Positions 16,426 to 28,720 of a stretch of DNA of 64,000 nt are shown here, in pieces. The stretch is from Chloroflexota bacterium. GTDB taxonomy: Bacteria; Chloroflexota; Limnocylindria; QHBO01. The stretch's first letter is position 1. Each line of letters opens with the position of its first letter. A program made the translations under genes and the position numbers. The notes beneath the pieces are model-generated. The model was given only the letters and a program-made list of their open reading frames with translations, was not told the origin of the DNA and made no database searches. The DNA is taken from positions 1 through 64,000 of the forward strand of contig QHBO01000031.1 of the NCBI GenBank assembly GCA_003243965.1, read 5' to 3'.

Positions 16426-16598
16426 CCGTCGACGAGCGGCTCGACGACATGGCGCGGCGGCATCCGGAGTACCGCGGCCCAATCGAGGCGGCGCGACGTC
16501 CGGCGCGGGCGCTCGCGGCGCAGGTCGCCGAGGCGGTGGGTCTCGAGCCGCCGGAGCTCGTCGAGCGCCTCCGGGCGGCGTGGGAGCGCGGCGCGTGA
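16041..16598 (+). CDS. HD-domain metal-dependent phosphohydrolase
   Basis: 185 residues with an HD domain: the first His in LPDGVVRHSEGVHRVA, the HD pair in SAALLHDIDK, and a later His in VASHPVS; the distal Asp is probably in VADRH. HD proteins cleave phosphate esters or nucleotides with divalent metals; the substrate here is unknown. A GTG at 16041 follows a -10 box by six bases. The gene overlaps the untypical C-terminal reading frame of comEC. The stop overlaps the start of holA by three bases (GTGA). Confidence 0.82.
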   Translation: MSIPDVAMAREILGGFQLPDGVVRHSEGVHRVAAEAARLVSEAGIPLDRQLVESAALLHDIDKLEVRDRPAEHGLRGAVLLEQLGHPELAMPVASHPVSCLLDDDRFPRGWPSVLVAVADRHVAQCFLTVDERLDDMARRHPEYRGPIEAARRPARALAAQVAEAVGLEPPELVERLRAAWERGA

Positions 16599-17626
16599 CC
16601 GCATCCCTGCTTCTCGTACACGGAGACGACAGCTTGGGGATCGACACCGCGATCGCGAGCTTCGTGATGCAGCTCGGCGCCGTCGACCGCGTCGAGCTCG
16701 CCTCGGAACGGAGCCCGGATGACGCGCTGCTCGACCGCGCCCGCGTCGAGGCCGGGACGGTGGGGCTGTTCGGTGCCCACGCGGTCGTGCTGCGCCAGCC
16801 GCTGCGCGCTGCGGGCCGCTCGAGCGGCTCGATGGACCGCCTGGTGGCACTCGTGGCCGAGCTGCCCGACGGCGGCGCGCTGGCGCTCGCCGAAGAGCGG
16901 TCTTCGCGCGAGGTGGGGCGGCCGCCGGCCCTCCTCAAGCGAGTGTCCGACGCGGTTCGACAGCGCGGCGGGCAGGTGCTCGAGCGCCTGGCTCCGCGGC
17001 GCAACGAGCTGCGCGTCTGGATCGCCACGCGTGCCCGCGAGCGGGGCGTCGCGATCGACCCGGCCGCGGCCGCACTGTTGGCCGAACGCGTCGGGGGAAG
17101 CGTCTGGGAAACCGACATCGAGCGCGGTCAGCAGACGCGGGTGGCCGATGGCGAGCTGCGCAAGCTGGCGCTGTACGCCGGGGCGAGGCCGATCGGTGTC
17201 GCCGACGTCGATGCGTTGGTCGCGGACACGCGCCCGGCGAGCGTCTTCGCGGTGACCAACGCCCTCGATCGCCGGGACCCGGCCGCGGCCGCAGATGCGC
17301 TCGAGCGGGCAATCGCGGAGGGGCAGCCGGTGCCACGCATCGTGGCGTCCCTGGGAAGCCGCATCGCCGACCTGATCGTCACCCGCGAGCTCGCCGACGC
17401 CGGCACCCGGCCGGATGAGGTTACGCGCCGGGTGGCTCGCGGCAATGCACGCGTCGCCGAGCGGCTGGTGGCAGCCAGCCGCCGCTACCGGATGGCGGAG
17501 CTGGAGGAGATGCTCCGCGGCCTGTTCCAAACCGACCGGGCGATCAAGTCGAACGAGGTCGACCCCGACGCCGCGATCGCGGCCTGGCTCGGAGAGTTCC
17601 TGCTGGGTGCGACGCCCGTTCGCTAG
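16595..17626 (+). CDS. holA: DNA polymerase III delta subunit
   Basis: 343 residues, the normal length of the clamp-loader delta subunit, which opens the beta sliding clamp. It starts LLLVHGDDSLGIDTAIASF, the degenerate N-terminal AAA+-like fold of the family, without a working Walker A motif as expected. It carries the family's long helical C-terminal collar domain, with VFAVTNALDRRDPAAAADAL at about 210-230. The GTG at 16595 overlaps the HD gene's stop. Its place after comEA-comEC is common in bacteria. Confidence 0.92.
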   Translation: MTASLLLVHGDDSLGIDTAIASFVMQLGAVDRVELASERSPDDALLDRARVEAGTVGLFGAHAVVLRQPLRAAGRSSGSMDRLVALVAELPDGGALALAEERSSREVGRPPALLKRVSDAVRQRGGQVLERLAPRRNELRVWIATRARERGVAIDPAAAALLAERVGGSVWETDIERGQQTRVADGELRKLALYAGARPIGVADVDALVADTRPASVFAVTNALDRRDPAAAADALERAIAEGQPVPRIVASLGSRIADLIVTRELADAGTRPDEVTRRVARGNARVAERLVAASRRYRMAELEEMLRGLFQTDRAIKSNEVDPDAAIAAWLGEFLLGATPVR

Positions 17627-17653
17627 GAGCTCAGCCGACCAGCGTCGGGCCGG

Positions 17654-17938
17654 TCAGGCGGCTCCGGCGCGCAGGACGCGATCGCTCTCGATCGCAAACG
17701 TGCAGCGCGCCTCACCGAGGCCCAGGATGCCGATCAGATGCTGATCGACATACAGCTGCCGGCAGGGCACGCACAGCGCACCGGGGATTGCGAAGAACAG
17801 CCGCTCGTCCTCACGGTCCCGAAAGGCGGTGTCGAACACGCTGCTCAGCAGCGCTCCGCTGCAGAAGCGGCACGATTCCGCGGCTGCATCGGTGCTGGGA
17901 GGTCGTCTCCGGGTGCGCTCGGCCATGGGGGGCAGCAT
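17654..17938 (-). CDS. Small protein with two CxxC zinc-ribbon motifs
   Basis: About 94 residues with CRFC and CVPC pairs about 37 residues apart, which could hold one zinc ion. Between them are charged and aromatic residues (FDTAFRDREDERLFFAIPGA); the C-terminal part contains LYVDQHLIGILGLGEA. I do not recognise a named family; YgiT-like zinc-finger proteins are a loose comparison. The start is uncertain: ATG at 17938 is used, and ATG at 17926 or a TTG at 17962 are alternatives. It converges on holA and lies downstream of rsfS. Confidence 0.6.
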   Translation of the reverse strand: MLPPMAERTRRRPPSTDAAAESCRFCSGALLSSVFDTAFRDREDERLFFAIPGALCVPCRQLYVDQHLIGILGLGEARCTFAIESDRVLRAGAA

Positions 17939-18017
17939 GGGATGGGCCTGCTCCGCTCTCAATAGGACCGGAGTACCCAGTCGGGCACCGCGCGTAGTAC
18001 CGATGGCGGCCGGTTTC

Positions 18018-18407
18018 TCAGACGACGCGGACCACCTGGACGGCGTTGCTCCACAGGCGTTCCAGGCCGTAGAAATCGCGCTCCTCGGAGCCGAACACGT
18101 GCACGATCACGCTCCCGTAGTCGATCAGGATCCAGCGCGCGTTGGCCTTGCCCTCCACGCCCATCGGTCGCAGCCCCTCATCGCGGAGCTCGCCGATGAT
18201 GGCCCCGGCGAGCGCCTGCACCTGTCGATCGGTGCGCCCGGAGCAGATGACGAAGTAATCCGCCATGGTCGTCAGCTCCGCGGTGCGCAGCATCACGATG
18301 TCGCTCGCCTTCTTGTCCGAGGCGACCTCGACGATCCGATGTGCCAGCGCGGCCGGTTCAATCTCGGTCCGCGCGGGTGCGGGTTCCTGCAGCTCGTTGC
18401 CCTTCAG
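18018..18407 (-). CDS. rsfS: Ribosomal silencing factor RsfS
   Basis: About 129 residues. RsfS binds L14 and keeps the 50S subunit from joining 30S in poor growth. The family core is clear: KKASDIVMLRTAEL, ADYFVICSGRTDRQVQALA, then WILIDYGSVIVHVF and YGLERLW. The start is unusual. In frame there is no ATG, GTG or TTG between the end of nadD and the conserved domain; the nearest candidates are a CTG at 18407, which overlaps the nadD stop as CTGA, or an ATT further in. The CTGA overlap mirrors the GTGA overlap between obgE and nadD, so coupling is likely. Confidence 0.9.
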   Translation of the reverse strand: MKGNELQEPAPARTEIEPAALAHRIVEVASDKKASDIVMLRTAELTTMADYFVICSGRTDRQVQALAGAIIGELRDEGLRPMGVEGKANARWILIDYGSVIVHVFGSEERDFYGLERLWSNAVQVVRVV

Positions 18408-19135
18408 TCCGGTTCCCTCGGGGGCTGGCTGCCCCGGTAGAGCTGCCGATCCTCGATCAGCTCCTCGACGGCCCGAGGCACAAGGTAGCGGATGGCGCGC
18501 CCGGCCGCCACCCGGGCTCGTATGTCGCTCGAGCTCACGTCGAGCGACGGTCCGGACAGGAGCTGGATTCGGGCCGCGGCAGCGCCGAAGCGGTCCCGCA
18601 ACAGCTCCAGCGGCGGCTGCGGCGACCCCGGCCGCGGGCCGATGATCCACTCGACCAGCGCCAGGAGCTCCTCCGGCTGGCGCCAGGTGTCGATCTGCAG
18701 CAGCGAGTCGGCGGCCATCACCAGGAACAGCTGCACCTCGTCGCCGTGCTGCGCCTGCAGCTCGCGCACGCTGTCGATGGTGAATGACGGCCCGGGACGC
18801 TCCATCTCGACGGCGGTCAGCTCGAGTCGCGGGTCGCCGGCAATCGCCAGGCGGGTCATCACCAGTCGGTCGGCCGCCCCGCTCAGGATCCGATCGCGCT
18901 TGTGTGGCGGCTGCGCGGCGGGCATGAACAGCACGCGGTCGAGACCGGCTGCGTCCGCCGCCATTGTGGCGAGCCACAGGTGACCCACGTGCGGAGGGTC
19001 GAACGTTCCGCCCAGCACGCCGATGCGACGTATGGCGGGCGGTTGCGGCTCCGCGCCCGGCGCCGGCTGTGCACGATCGACCGGGTCGGTGGCCAGCTCG
19101 GCGCCGGTGAGCTCGGGTGCCACGCTGGTCTTCAC
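18404..19135 (-). CDS. nadD: Nicotinate-nucleotide adenylyltransferase
   Basis: 243 residues. NadD joins nicotinate mononucleotide and ATP to form deamido-NAD, in NAD synthesis. It has the nucleotidyltransferase motif GGTFDPPHVGHL at about residues 42-53, FMPAAQPPHKR, and the C-terminal ISSTxxR-like motif SSSDIRARVAAG. An N-terminal extension of about 35 Pro/Ala-rich residues precedes the domain. The GTG start overlaps the obgE stop (GTGA). The order obgE-nadD-rsfS is a common conserved cluster. Confidence 0.94.
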   Translation of the reverse strand: MKTSVAPELTGAELATDPVDRAQPAPGAEPQPPAIRRIGVLGGTFDPPHVGHLWLATMAADAAGLDRVLFMPAAQPPHKRDRILSGAADRLVMTRLAIAGDPRLELTAVEMERPGPSFTIDSVRELQAQHGDEVQLFLVMAADSLLQIDTWRQPEELLALVEWIIGPRPGSPQPPLELLRDRFGAAAARIQLLSGPSLDVSSSDIRARVAAGRAIRYLVPRAVEELIEDRQLYRGSQPPREPD

Positions 19136-20403
19136 TCGGGCTCCTCCCAGACGAGCTCCACCGGCCCGATCCGCACGGTGGTTCCTGCCTCAGCGCCCTG
19201 CCGGCGCAGCTCGGCGTCGACGCCGAGGCGCTCGAGCAGACGCTGAAAGCGATCTCGCGACTCCTCGTTCTCGAAGTCGGTGCGTCGTGCGGCCATCTCG
19301 ATCCGCGCCCCACGGATCCGCAGGCCGTTGGGCTCCGCGTCCAGCGACCAGCCCTCCGCCAGCGGTTCGAACCGATGCAGGACCCGCTCGCCCGGTGCCT
19401 CGCGCGGCTCCGCCTCCGCCTCCGCGAGGGCGGCCGCCAGCTCCTCGCGCAGCTGCTGCAGGCCGGTCCCGTCATGCGCCGAGATCCCAACCGGCTCACG
19501 GCCAGAGTGGCGCAGCGCCTCGCGGATGCCGGGCCACGCTGCCCGGACGGCGGGGAGGTCGAGTTTGGTCACCACCAGCCGCGTCGGCCGCTCGATGAGC
19601 AGCGGGTCGTGGAGACGCAGCTCCTCCGCGACCGCCTCCCACTCGTGGACTGGGGCGGTGGCGGCGCCATCGACCACGCCGACCAGCACACGGGTCCGCT
19701 CGACGTGCCGCAGGAAGGCATGTCCCAGGCCGTGACCCTCGTGCGCCCCCTCGATCAGGCCCGGAACGTCGGCGATCACCGCGAATCGCTCCGGCGGCAG
19801 CTCCACCACGCCGAGGTTCGGAGTGGTGGTCGTGAACGGGTAGCTGGCCACCCGCGGCGTCGCGGCGGTCAGCGCGGCAAGCAGGGTCGACTTTCCCGCG
19901 TTCGGGGCGCCGACCAGGCCGATGTCCGCGAGCAGCTTGAGCTCGAGCTCGATCCAGCGCTCGATCCCCGGCTCCCCCTTCTGGTAGTGGCGCGGCGCCC
20001 GGTGGGTGGAGCTGGCGAAATGAACGTTTCCACGGCCACCGCGGCCGCCGCGCGCGACCATCAGTCGCGTGCCGGGTTCGATCAGCTCGCCGATATACTC
20101 GCCATCGGGCCACGACCGGACGATGGTGCCCGGGGGCACCCGCAGCTCGACGTCTGCCGCGTTGCGGCCGTGCGCGCGCTGACCCCTGCCCGCTCGGCCC
20201 GGCTTGGCGCGGAACTGCCGCGCGCGTCGGAAGTCGGCGAGCGTGGTCATCCCCGCCTCGGCGACCAGGACCACACTTCCGCCGCGTCCGCCGTCGCCCC
20301 CGTCAGGACCGCCGCGCGGCACATGCGCCTCGCGCCGGAACGATGCAGACCCGTCGCCACCGTCGCCGCCGGAGACGTGGATGCGGGTCTGGTCGAGGAA
20401 CAT
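19132..20403 (-). CDS. obgE: GTPase Obg/CgtA
   Basis: 423 residues in three parts. The glycine-rich Obg fold (about 1-158) contains GGDGGDGSASFRREAHVPRG. The G domain (about 160-330) has GAPNAGKST, DVPGLIEGA, TKLD and SAHDGTG. A C-terminal OCT-type domain (about 345-423) is seen from LDAEPNGLRIRGARIE onward, with the DFENEESRDRFQRLLERLGV helix; this domain is typical of Gram-positive and Chloroflexi-type Obg. It acts in 50S assembly and stress control. It lies 27 bases after the M23 gene. Confidence 0.96.
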   Translation of the reverse strand: MFLDQTRIHVSGGDGGDGSASFRREAHVPRGGPDGGDGGRGGSVVLVAEAGMTTLADFRRARQFRAKPGRAGRGQRAHGRNAADVELRVPPGTIVRSWPDGEYIGELIEPGTRLMVARGGRGGRGNVHFASSTHRAPRHYQKGEPGIERWIELELKLLADIGLVGAPNAGKSTLLAALTAATPRVASYPFTTTTPNLGVVELPPERFAVIADVPGLIEGAHEGHGLGHAFLRHVERTRVLVGVVDGAATAPVHEWEAVAEELRLHDPLLIERPTRLVVTKLDLPAVRAAWPGIREALRHSGREPVGISAHDGTGLQQLREELAAALAEAEAEPREAPGERVLHRFEPLAEGWSLDAEPNGLRIRGARIEMAARRTDFENEESRDRFQRLLERLGVDAELRRQGAEAGTTVRIGPVELVWEEPE

Positions 20404-20430
20404 TTGAGCGGCCGGTTGAGCGGCCCGCGG

Positions 20431-21369
20431 TCAGAGGTAGCGGAGCGGGTTGACCGCGATGCCGTCGACCACCACCTCGAAGTGGGTGTGGGGGCCGGTG
20501 CACAGGCCCGTGCAGCCGATGGCAGCGATCCCTGCGCCCCGTGGCACCTGCTGCCCGACCGAGACCCAGATCGCGCCAAGGTGGTTGTACACGGTATGGA
20601 TCCCGTTGCCGTGATCGATCTCGACCACCAGACCGCCGCCGTTGCTTCGCCAGCCTGCTGAGACGACCGTGCCGCTATCGGAGGCCACGACCCGGCTCCC
20701 GGTGGGCGCCGCGATGTCCAGCGCCAGGTGCCAGGCGCTGAAATACTGCGTGATGATCCCGCCGGGAACGGGCCACATCAGCGCGCCGGTGCCCCGGAGG
20801 GAACCGGGACGCGGAACCGCGACGTCTGCGGAGCCGCCGCTCGGCGGAGCGGCCATGCCGACCGCAGGACGCGGCAGCGCCACGGGCGTGGCGCGGGGCG
20901 TGGGAACCGGTGTCGGCACCACCCGGCGGGAGAGCATGAGATCGGGGGCCTCGGGATTGGGCTGCAGGTTGAAGTGCGCACTGCGGAGCGCCTGGTCGGA
21001 GGCCGCTCCGCGGGCCATGGAAACGAGGCCGAACGCGTTCTCGCCGTTCGAGGCTCCGCTGGGTCGAATCGACGCGATGCCGAGGGCTGCACTGAAACCG
21101 ACGAGCGCCACGACCGCGACGTGCGCAACCACTCGGTTCAGGAGCCCCGCTTCGGTGAAACGGCGCAGCGGCCGCCGCGGATCAGGCAATACGAAGGCTC
21201 CCGGGTACTGTGTCGTGCTGGATTCCGCACCGACCCGATGTGATCGAGGGCCGGCCGGTGGGGGGGGTCTGCCCGCCGATGGTACCAGCGGCGCTGGAAG
21301 CCGGTCAACCTCTGGATTCGGTGTCCCCGGCCCCCGCGCGCCCGTGAGTCGGTGGCCTGTGACCCGCAT
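20431..21369 (-). CDS. M23-family peptidase (LytM-type), membrane-anchored
   Basis: 312 residues. A disordered N-terminal stretch (about 1-78) precedes one membrane helix (about 79-101; VVAHVAVVALVGFSAALGIA), a Pro/Thr linker, and a C-terminal LytM domain (about 200-312). The metal ligands are present: the H and D in HLALDIAAPTG and the His pair in GPHTHFEV. HTVYNHLG supplies the other catalytic His region. It would cut peptide cross-links in peptidoglycan or activate an amidase. An amidase gene lies 31 bases upstream, so the pair probably works together. The start is uncertain because the first 75 residues are poorly conserved. Confidence 0.86.
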   Translation of the reverse strand: MRVTGHRLTGARGPGTPNPEVDRLPAPLVPSAGRPPPPAGPRSHRVGAESSTTQYPGAFVLPDPRRPLRRFTEAGLLNRVVAHVAVVALVGFSAALGIASIRPSGASNGENAFGLVSMARGAASDQALRSAHFNLQPNPEAPDLMLSRRVVPTPVPTPRATPVALPRPAVGMAAPPSGGSADVAVPRPGSLRGTGALMWPVPGGIITQYFSAWHLALDIAAPTGSRVVASDSGTVVSAGWRSNGGGLVVEIDHGNGIHTVYNHLGAIWVSVGQQVPRGAGIAAIGCTGLCTGPHTHFEVVVDGIAVNPLRYL

Positions 21370-21399
21370 CCCTGCGCGAACGCGGCAGGGGCGCCTTGT

Positions 21400-22821
21400 C
21401 TACGGCCCGCCGGTTGCCAGCTGGAGCGGCGGCGATCCCAGTTGCGACAGCGCGCGAGTGCCATCGGTCACGGTGATCCAGGCGACCTGCCGAGACTGGG
21501 CGTTCGGCGGCTTGAGCAGGAGGTCGAGCAGCGTGGATTCCCCCGGCGCGAGGGACGGGAGGCTGACGTCGGCGGGACTCAGGCTGGGGGGCATCCCGAG
21601 ATAGGGTTGCGCTGATGCGGACCAGCCGATCGCCAGCTGGAGCGTCGGCCAGCGTTGCGTGCCGGTGTTCGTCAGGCGCACCGTCACTCGGCGGTCACCG
21701 CGCGCTCCGGGGATGAGGGGTGCCCAGAATGGCGGCCCGCTGCCCGGGGCGACCGGGGGCTGGATGCCCGCCTCGCCGCCGGGGAGCAGCGCATCGATTC
21801 GGGCGGCGAGCGGGCGGTCGGCAAAGTAGCGGACCAGGCCGTCGTAGATGCCGGCCACGGCCGCCTCGCGGCCCTGGCGGCCGGCGAGCAGCTCGCTCTC
21901 GGCGGGGAGCGACATCGATCCGACCTCGGTCAGGATGGAGGGCATCAGTGCGCCGCGGCGTGGCTCTCCCGGCCTGCCGGTCCTGGAGGTCGGGGCCACG
22001 ATGTACAGGTTCTTGGCCTCGATCCCGCGATCCTGGCGCCGGTAGCCGCTCGCCGCCCGCCCCATGCTGGCCACCACCGAGGTCTGCACGAGCTGCGCAA
22101 GCCGGGCGGCAGGCCCTGTCCCCCACGGCGTCTCATCGGTGTAGAACGACTCGGTGGCGGCGATCTTGTAGACCACCCCGTTCTGGGTCATCGAGTTGAT
22201 GTGGATGCTGACCAGCACATCGGCGCGCACCAGGTTGGCGAGGTCGAGCCGCGCGGAAAGCTCGTCCCGCGCGTTGGTGTTCGCCGCCACGCCAGGCCCG
22301 AACCCGACCTGACCGTCGCCGTTCACGTCCCGCCACGGGGCGTCGTGGCAGCCGAGAGGTGGGTAGTCGGCGCCCGCCAGCGCGACATCCGCGGTTCGGG
22401 TCATCACCACCGTGACACCCTGGGCCCGCAGCCGGTCGCGCAGGTCGAGCCCGATGGCCAGCGTATCGGCCTTCTCCGACTTGGCGAGCGTGTTGTCATA
22501 CGGGTTCGGGACGCCCCAGTCGAGGCAGCCGCCGTGGCCGGGATCGATGGCGACTACGATCGCCCCCGGGTTGGGGGAATACAGCGCGCTGCTCGACCCC
22601 GGAGCCGGGGTCACCCCGCCGAGACCCGGCAAGATCGTGCCGCTCGGCGTCGGTGCGCGCGAGGGCAGCGACACCGAGGACAGCGGTGCGGGCGGCCCGG
22701 CGGAGGACGGCCCCGGGGCCGCCCCGCACCCGGCCACAAGCATCGCCAGCAGCACGGCCGGCACACGGGTCGGCGCGGTCCAACGGCGCACCGGAACGGA
22801 CCGCTCGGGACGCGGGGTCAA
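21400..22821 (-). CDS. N-acetylmuramoyl-L-alanine amidase, lipoprotein
   Basis: 473 residues. A lipoprotein signal peptide ends in the lipobox VAGC (Cys about residue 32), followed by a Ser/Pro linker. The Amidase_3 domain (about 88-330) has AIDPGHGG, the second zinc ligand glutamate region, VSIHINS and the catalytic glutamate in LTEVGS. It cuts the bond between MurNAc and the stem peptide. A C-terminal beta domain (about 370-473; VTVRLTNTGTQRWPTLQLAI) looks like a wall- or sugar-binding module. It lies eight bases after rho and is followed by the M23 peptidase, so cell-wall hydrolases are embedded in a housekeeping operon. Confidence 0.9.
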   Translation of the reverse strand: MTPRPERSVPVRRWTAPTRVPAVLLAMLVAGCGAAPGPSSAGPPAPLSSVSLPSRAPTPSGTILPGLGGVTPAPGSSSALYSPNPGAIVVAIDPGHGGCLDWGVPNPYDNTLAKSEKADTLAIGLDLRDRLRAQGVTVVMTRTADVALAGADYPPLGCHDAPWRDVNGDGQVGFGPGVAANTNARDELSARLDLANLVRADVLVSIHINSMTQNGVVYKIAATESFYTDETPWGTGPAARLAQLVQTSVVASMGRAASGYRRQDRGIEAKNLYIVAPTSRTGRPGEPRRGALMPSILTEVGSMSLPAESELLAGRQGREAAVAGIYDGLVRYFADRPLAARIDALLPGGEAGIQPPVAPGSGPPFWAPLIPGARGDRRVTVRLTNTGTQRWPTLQLAIGWSASAQPYLGMPPSLSPADVSLPSLAPGESTLLDLLLKPPNAQSRQVAWITVTDGTRALSQLGSPPLQLATGGP

Positions 22822-22828
22822 GGCCGAG

Positions 22829-24301
22829 CTACGAGCGCTCGGAGGCCTCGACGCTCTTGCTCAGCGAGACGAGGAACTCAGCGTTGTTCTTCGTCTTGCC
22901 GAGCCGCTGCATGAGCAGCTCGATCCCCTCGTTCGGGCCGACCGCGCTCAGCATGCGGCGCATCGTCCATGTCATGCGCAGCGTGTTCTCGTCGAGGAGC
23001 AGCTCTTCGCGGCGCGTCCCGGAGCGGAGCACGTCGATTGCCGGAAAGATCCGCTTCTCCGAGAGCTTGCGGTCGAGCGCCAGCTCCATGTTGCCGGTCC
23101 CCTTGAACTCCTCGTAGATCACGTCGTCCATCCGCGATCCGGTGTCCACCAGGCAGGTGGCGATGATCGTCAGGCTGCCGCCGTGCTCGATGTTGCGCGC
23201 CGCGCCAAAGAAGCGCTTGGGCGGGTACAGCGCCACGGGGTCCACGCCGCCGGAGAGGGTCTTGCCGGAGGCCGGCAGGGCAAGGTTGTACGCCCGCGCG
23301 AGGCGCGTGATCGAGTCGAGCAGGATGACCACGTCGCGCCCGGTCTCGACCTGGCGCTTGGCGATCTCCAGGCACATCTCCGCCACCCGCGTGTGGTTCT
23401 CGGTCGGCTCGTCGAAGGTCGAGGCATAGATGTCGCCCTTGACGCTGCGGCTCATGTCGGTGACCTCTTCGGGTCGCTCACCGATGAGGGCCACCATCAG
23501 CAGCGCCTCGGGATGGTTGTCGGTGATCCCGGCCGCGATCTGCTTCAGGACCGTGGTCTTGCCGGCCTTGGCCGGCGAGAGGATCAGGCCACGCTGGCCC
23601 ATGCCGACCGGTGCAATCAGATTCACGAGCCGCTGGGTGAGGTTCTTCTGGTCGGTCTCCAGGTCGAACATCTTGTCGGGGAAGACCGGCACCAGCGTGT
23701 CGAAGTACGGGCGGCGTTTGGCGGTCTCCGGATCGACGTCGTTGACCGTGTCGACGCGCAGCAGGCCCCAGTACTTCTCCTGGTCCTTGGGCGGGCGCGT
23801 CTGGCCGGTGACGTTGTCGCCGGTCCGCAGGCCAAAGCGCCGGACCTGGCTGCTGCTGACGTAGATGTCGTCCTGTGACGGCATCACCCCGTTGCGGCGC
23901 AGGAAGGCAAACCCCTCGTCCACGATCTCCAGCACGCCGGTGGCGATCCCGGGCTGGCCGTTCTGCTCGCGGCGTGGGTGGGTCGGAACCAGCGGAACGG
24001 CGTCGAGCAGCTTCAGGACGAGGTCGCTGTGCTCCAGCTCGTCGGACTCGACGCCGTGCTCGACGGCCAGCTCGCGCAGCTCCTCGATCGACTTGGCCTG
24101 CAGGTCCGCGAGGCTGAGCCCCGGCTCGTCCTCCTCGGTCGGGAAGGGCCCCGCATAGATCGACGAGTACTGGCTCGGGCTGTACTCGTTGCGGCGTCGC
24201 GCGAAGGCGGGTCGTGCCTGGTGCCGACGTGGGCCGCCCTGGCCGGAATCGGTACGACGCCGGGGGCGCCCACGTCGCGGCGGTCGGGCTTCGTCGTTCA
24301 T
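22829..24301 (-). CDS. rho: Transcription termination factor Rho
   Basis: 490 residues. The start is an ATG at 24301 with GAGG six bases upstream ([16 protein letters not shown]); a longer reading frame upstream is not conserved. An Arg-rich N-terminal insertion (about 1-60) is typical of high-GC lineages. The RNA-binding cold-shock domain has [20 protein letters not shown]. The ATPase has Walker [10 protein letters not shown] (about 245), Walker [11 protein letters not shown] (about 325), the Q-loop and the C-terminal [11 protein letters not shown]. It ends RNA synthesis by unwinding the transcript. The 197 bases upstream to the peptidase gene show no gene and may hold an autoregulatory leader. 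Confidence 0.96.
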   Translation of the reverse strand: MNDEARPPRRGRPRRRTDSGQGGPRRHQARPAFARRRNEYSPSQYSSIYAGPFPTEEDEPGLSLADLQAKSIEELRELAVEHGVESDELEHSDLVLKLLDAVPLVPTHPRREQNGQPGIATGVLEIVDEGFAFLRRNGVMPSQDDIYVSSSQVRRFGLRTGDNVTGQTRPPKDQEKYWGLLRVDTVNDVDPETAKRRPYFDTLVPVFPDKMFDLETDQKNLTQRLVNLIAPVGMGQRGLILSPAKAGKTTVLKQIAAGITDNHPEALLMVALIGERPEEVTDMSRSVKGDIYASTFDEPTENHTRVAEMCLEIAKRQVETGRDVVILLDSITRLARAYNLALPASGKTLSGGVDPVALYPPKRFFGAARNIEHGGSLTIIATCLVDTGSRMDDVIYEEFKGTGNMELALDRKLSEKRIFPAIDVLRSGTRREELLLDENTLRMTWTMRRMLSAVGPNEGIELLMQRLGKTKNNAEFLVSLSKSVEASERS

Positions 24302-24498
24302 GCGCGCCTCGCTTGCCAGCACTGGTTCATGTGGAAAATCGGACCTCGATGTTGGGGTCGCTGCGGGCTGCCGCTTAGCGCCCGGCGAGGAGGCGTGGCG
24401 TCCGCGTGGCACGCTGCGACGGCTGATGGGCCCGGGAGCGGGCGTGCAACGTTCGGGGCGCCGCACTCTCGTCCGGGGGACGAGCGTCGGTCATGGGG

Positions 24499-27800
<3,302 letters not shown>

Positions 27801-27806
27801 TTACCG

Positions 27807-27812
27807 ATTCTA
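27807..27812 (-). promoter_or_regulatory. -10 box TAGAAT for pyrG
   Basis: On the reverse strand TAGAAT lies 30 bases before the pyrG start, giving a short leader containing GGAGGA. No clear -35 box. Confidence 0.4.
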
Positions 27813-27832
27813 TCACCGGCCACCCCGGCGAC

Positions 27833-27838
27833 TAGACT
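27833..27838 (+). promoter_or_regulatory. -10 box TAGACT for the UbiA gene
   Basis: TAGACT lies 11 bases before the ATG at 27850, leaving a leader of only a few bases. No ribosome-binding site is seen. Confidence 0.4.
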
Positions 27839-27849
27839 TCCCGGCGCAC

Positions 27850-28707
27850 ATGGGCCGTTGTCAGCCGCGCCGATCGCCCACCGCCAACCGCCTCGTGGCG
27901 GCGGTTCGCCTCGTCCATCCCGCGCCGGCCGCGGCGGTGGTCGCCCTGACCGTCGCGCTGGCGGCCATCCTCACCGCACAGAGCGGCCGCCCGCCGGGGC
28001 TGCGCCTGCTCCTCACGGTGCTCAGCGTCGCAGGCTCGCAGATCGCCACCGGCGCCTTCAACGACCTGGCGGATCGTCATCGCGACGCCCGCGCGCGACC
28101 GGAGAAGCCGATTCCCGCCGGCGAGCTCGGCCCACGCGCGGCGGCGCTCATCGGGCTCGGCGGGCTGGCGCTCCACGCAGCGAGCAGCGCGGCGCTCGGC
28201 GGGCTGGCGCTCGTGCTGGGCGCGACCGCCACCGGCTCGGCGCTGCTCTACGACTTCGCCCTCTCACGTCGGCCGGCGTCGGTGGTCCCCTATCTCGTCA
28301 GCTTTGGCATCCTGCCGGCGTGGATCGCGGCCGGGATCGAGGTGCCTCTCTCCCGGGTGCTGCCGGCGATGCTGCTGGTCGCCCCCTTTGCCGCCGCCGC
28401 GCATCTGGCGAATGCGCTGCGGGACTTTGAGGCCGATCGAGCGGGCGGCTCGCGCAGCCTCGTCCAGGTGCTTGGCCGCGGGCGCAGCCGGGCGGCGGCA
28501 CTGGCGCTGGCGCTCGGGGTGGGAGTAGCCGTGGGAGTGGCATTCAGCCTCGGAGGGCAGCTGCGCCCGCTACCCCTCGCGCTGGGCGCGCTCGGCCTCG
28601 CCGCCGTGGCGCAGGGTGCGTGGAGCGCCCGACGGCTGTGGTACGGAATGCTGCTCGCGGCCGTCTGCTGGACCGCGGGGTGGGCACTCGCCACCGGCGG
28701 CCTTTGA
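27850..28707 (+). CDS. UbiA-family prenyltransferase
   Basis: 285 residues with about eight to nine membrane helices. It has both Asp-rich motifs of the family: NDLADRHRDARARPEKP at about residues 71-87 and the second, shorter motif in ALRDFEADRA at about 193-202. UbiA enzymes attach a prenyl chain to an aromatic or other acceptor in the membrane, for menaquinone, heme O, chlorophyll or lipid synthesis. The acceptor cannot be told from the sequence, and no quinone or carotenoid pathway gene is adjacent. Confidence 0.88.
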   Translation: MGRCQPRRSPTANRLVAAVRLVHPAPAAAVVALTVALAAILTAQSGRPPGLRLLLTVLSVAGSQIATGAFNDLADRHRDARARPEKPIPAGELGPRAAALIGLGGLALHAASSAALGGLALVLGATATGSALLYDFALSRRPASVVPYLVSFGILPAWIAAGIEVPLSRVLPAMLLVAPFAAAAHLANALRDFEADRAGGSRSLVQVLGRGRSRAAALALALGVGVAVGVAFSLGGQLRPLPLALGALGLAAVAQGAWSARRLWYGMLLAAVCWTAGWALATGGL

Positions 28708-28720
28708 ATCCGACGATCGT

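Noticed and set aside
20090..20100. TATACT inside the obgE coding region as an internal promoter.
   Set aside because: It lies in conserved coding sequence of the opposite strand, with no start codon or gene downstream.
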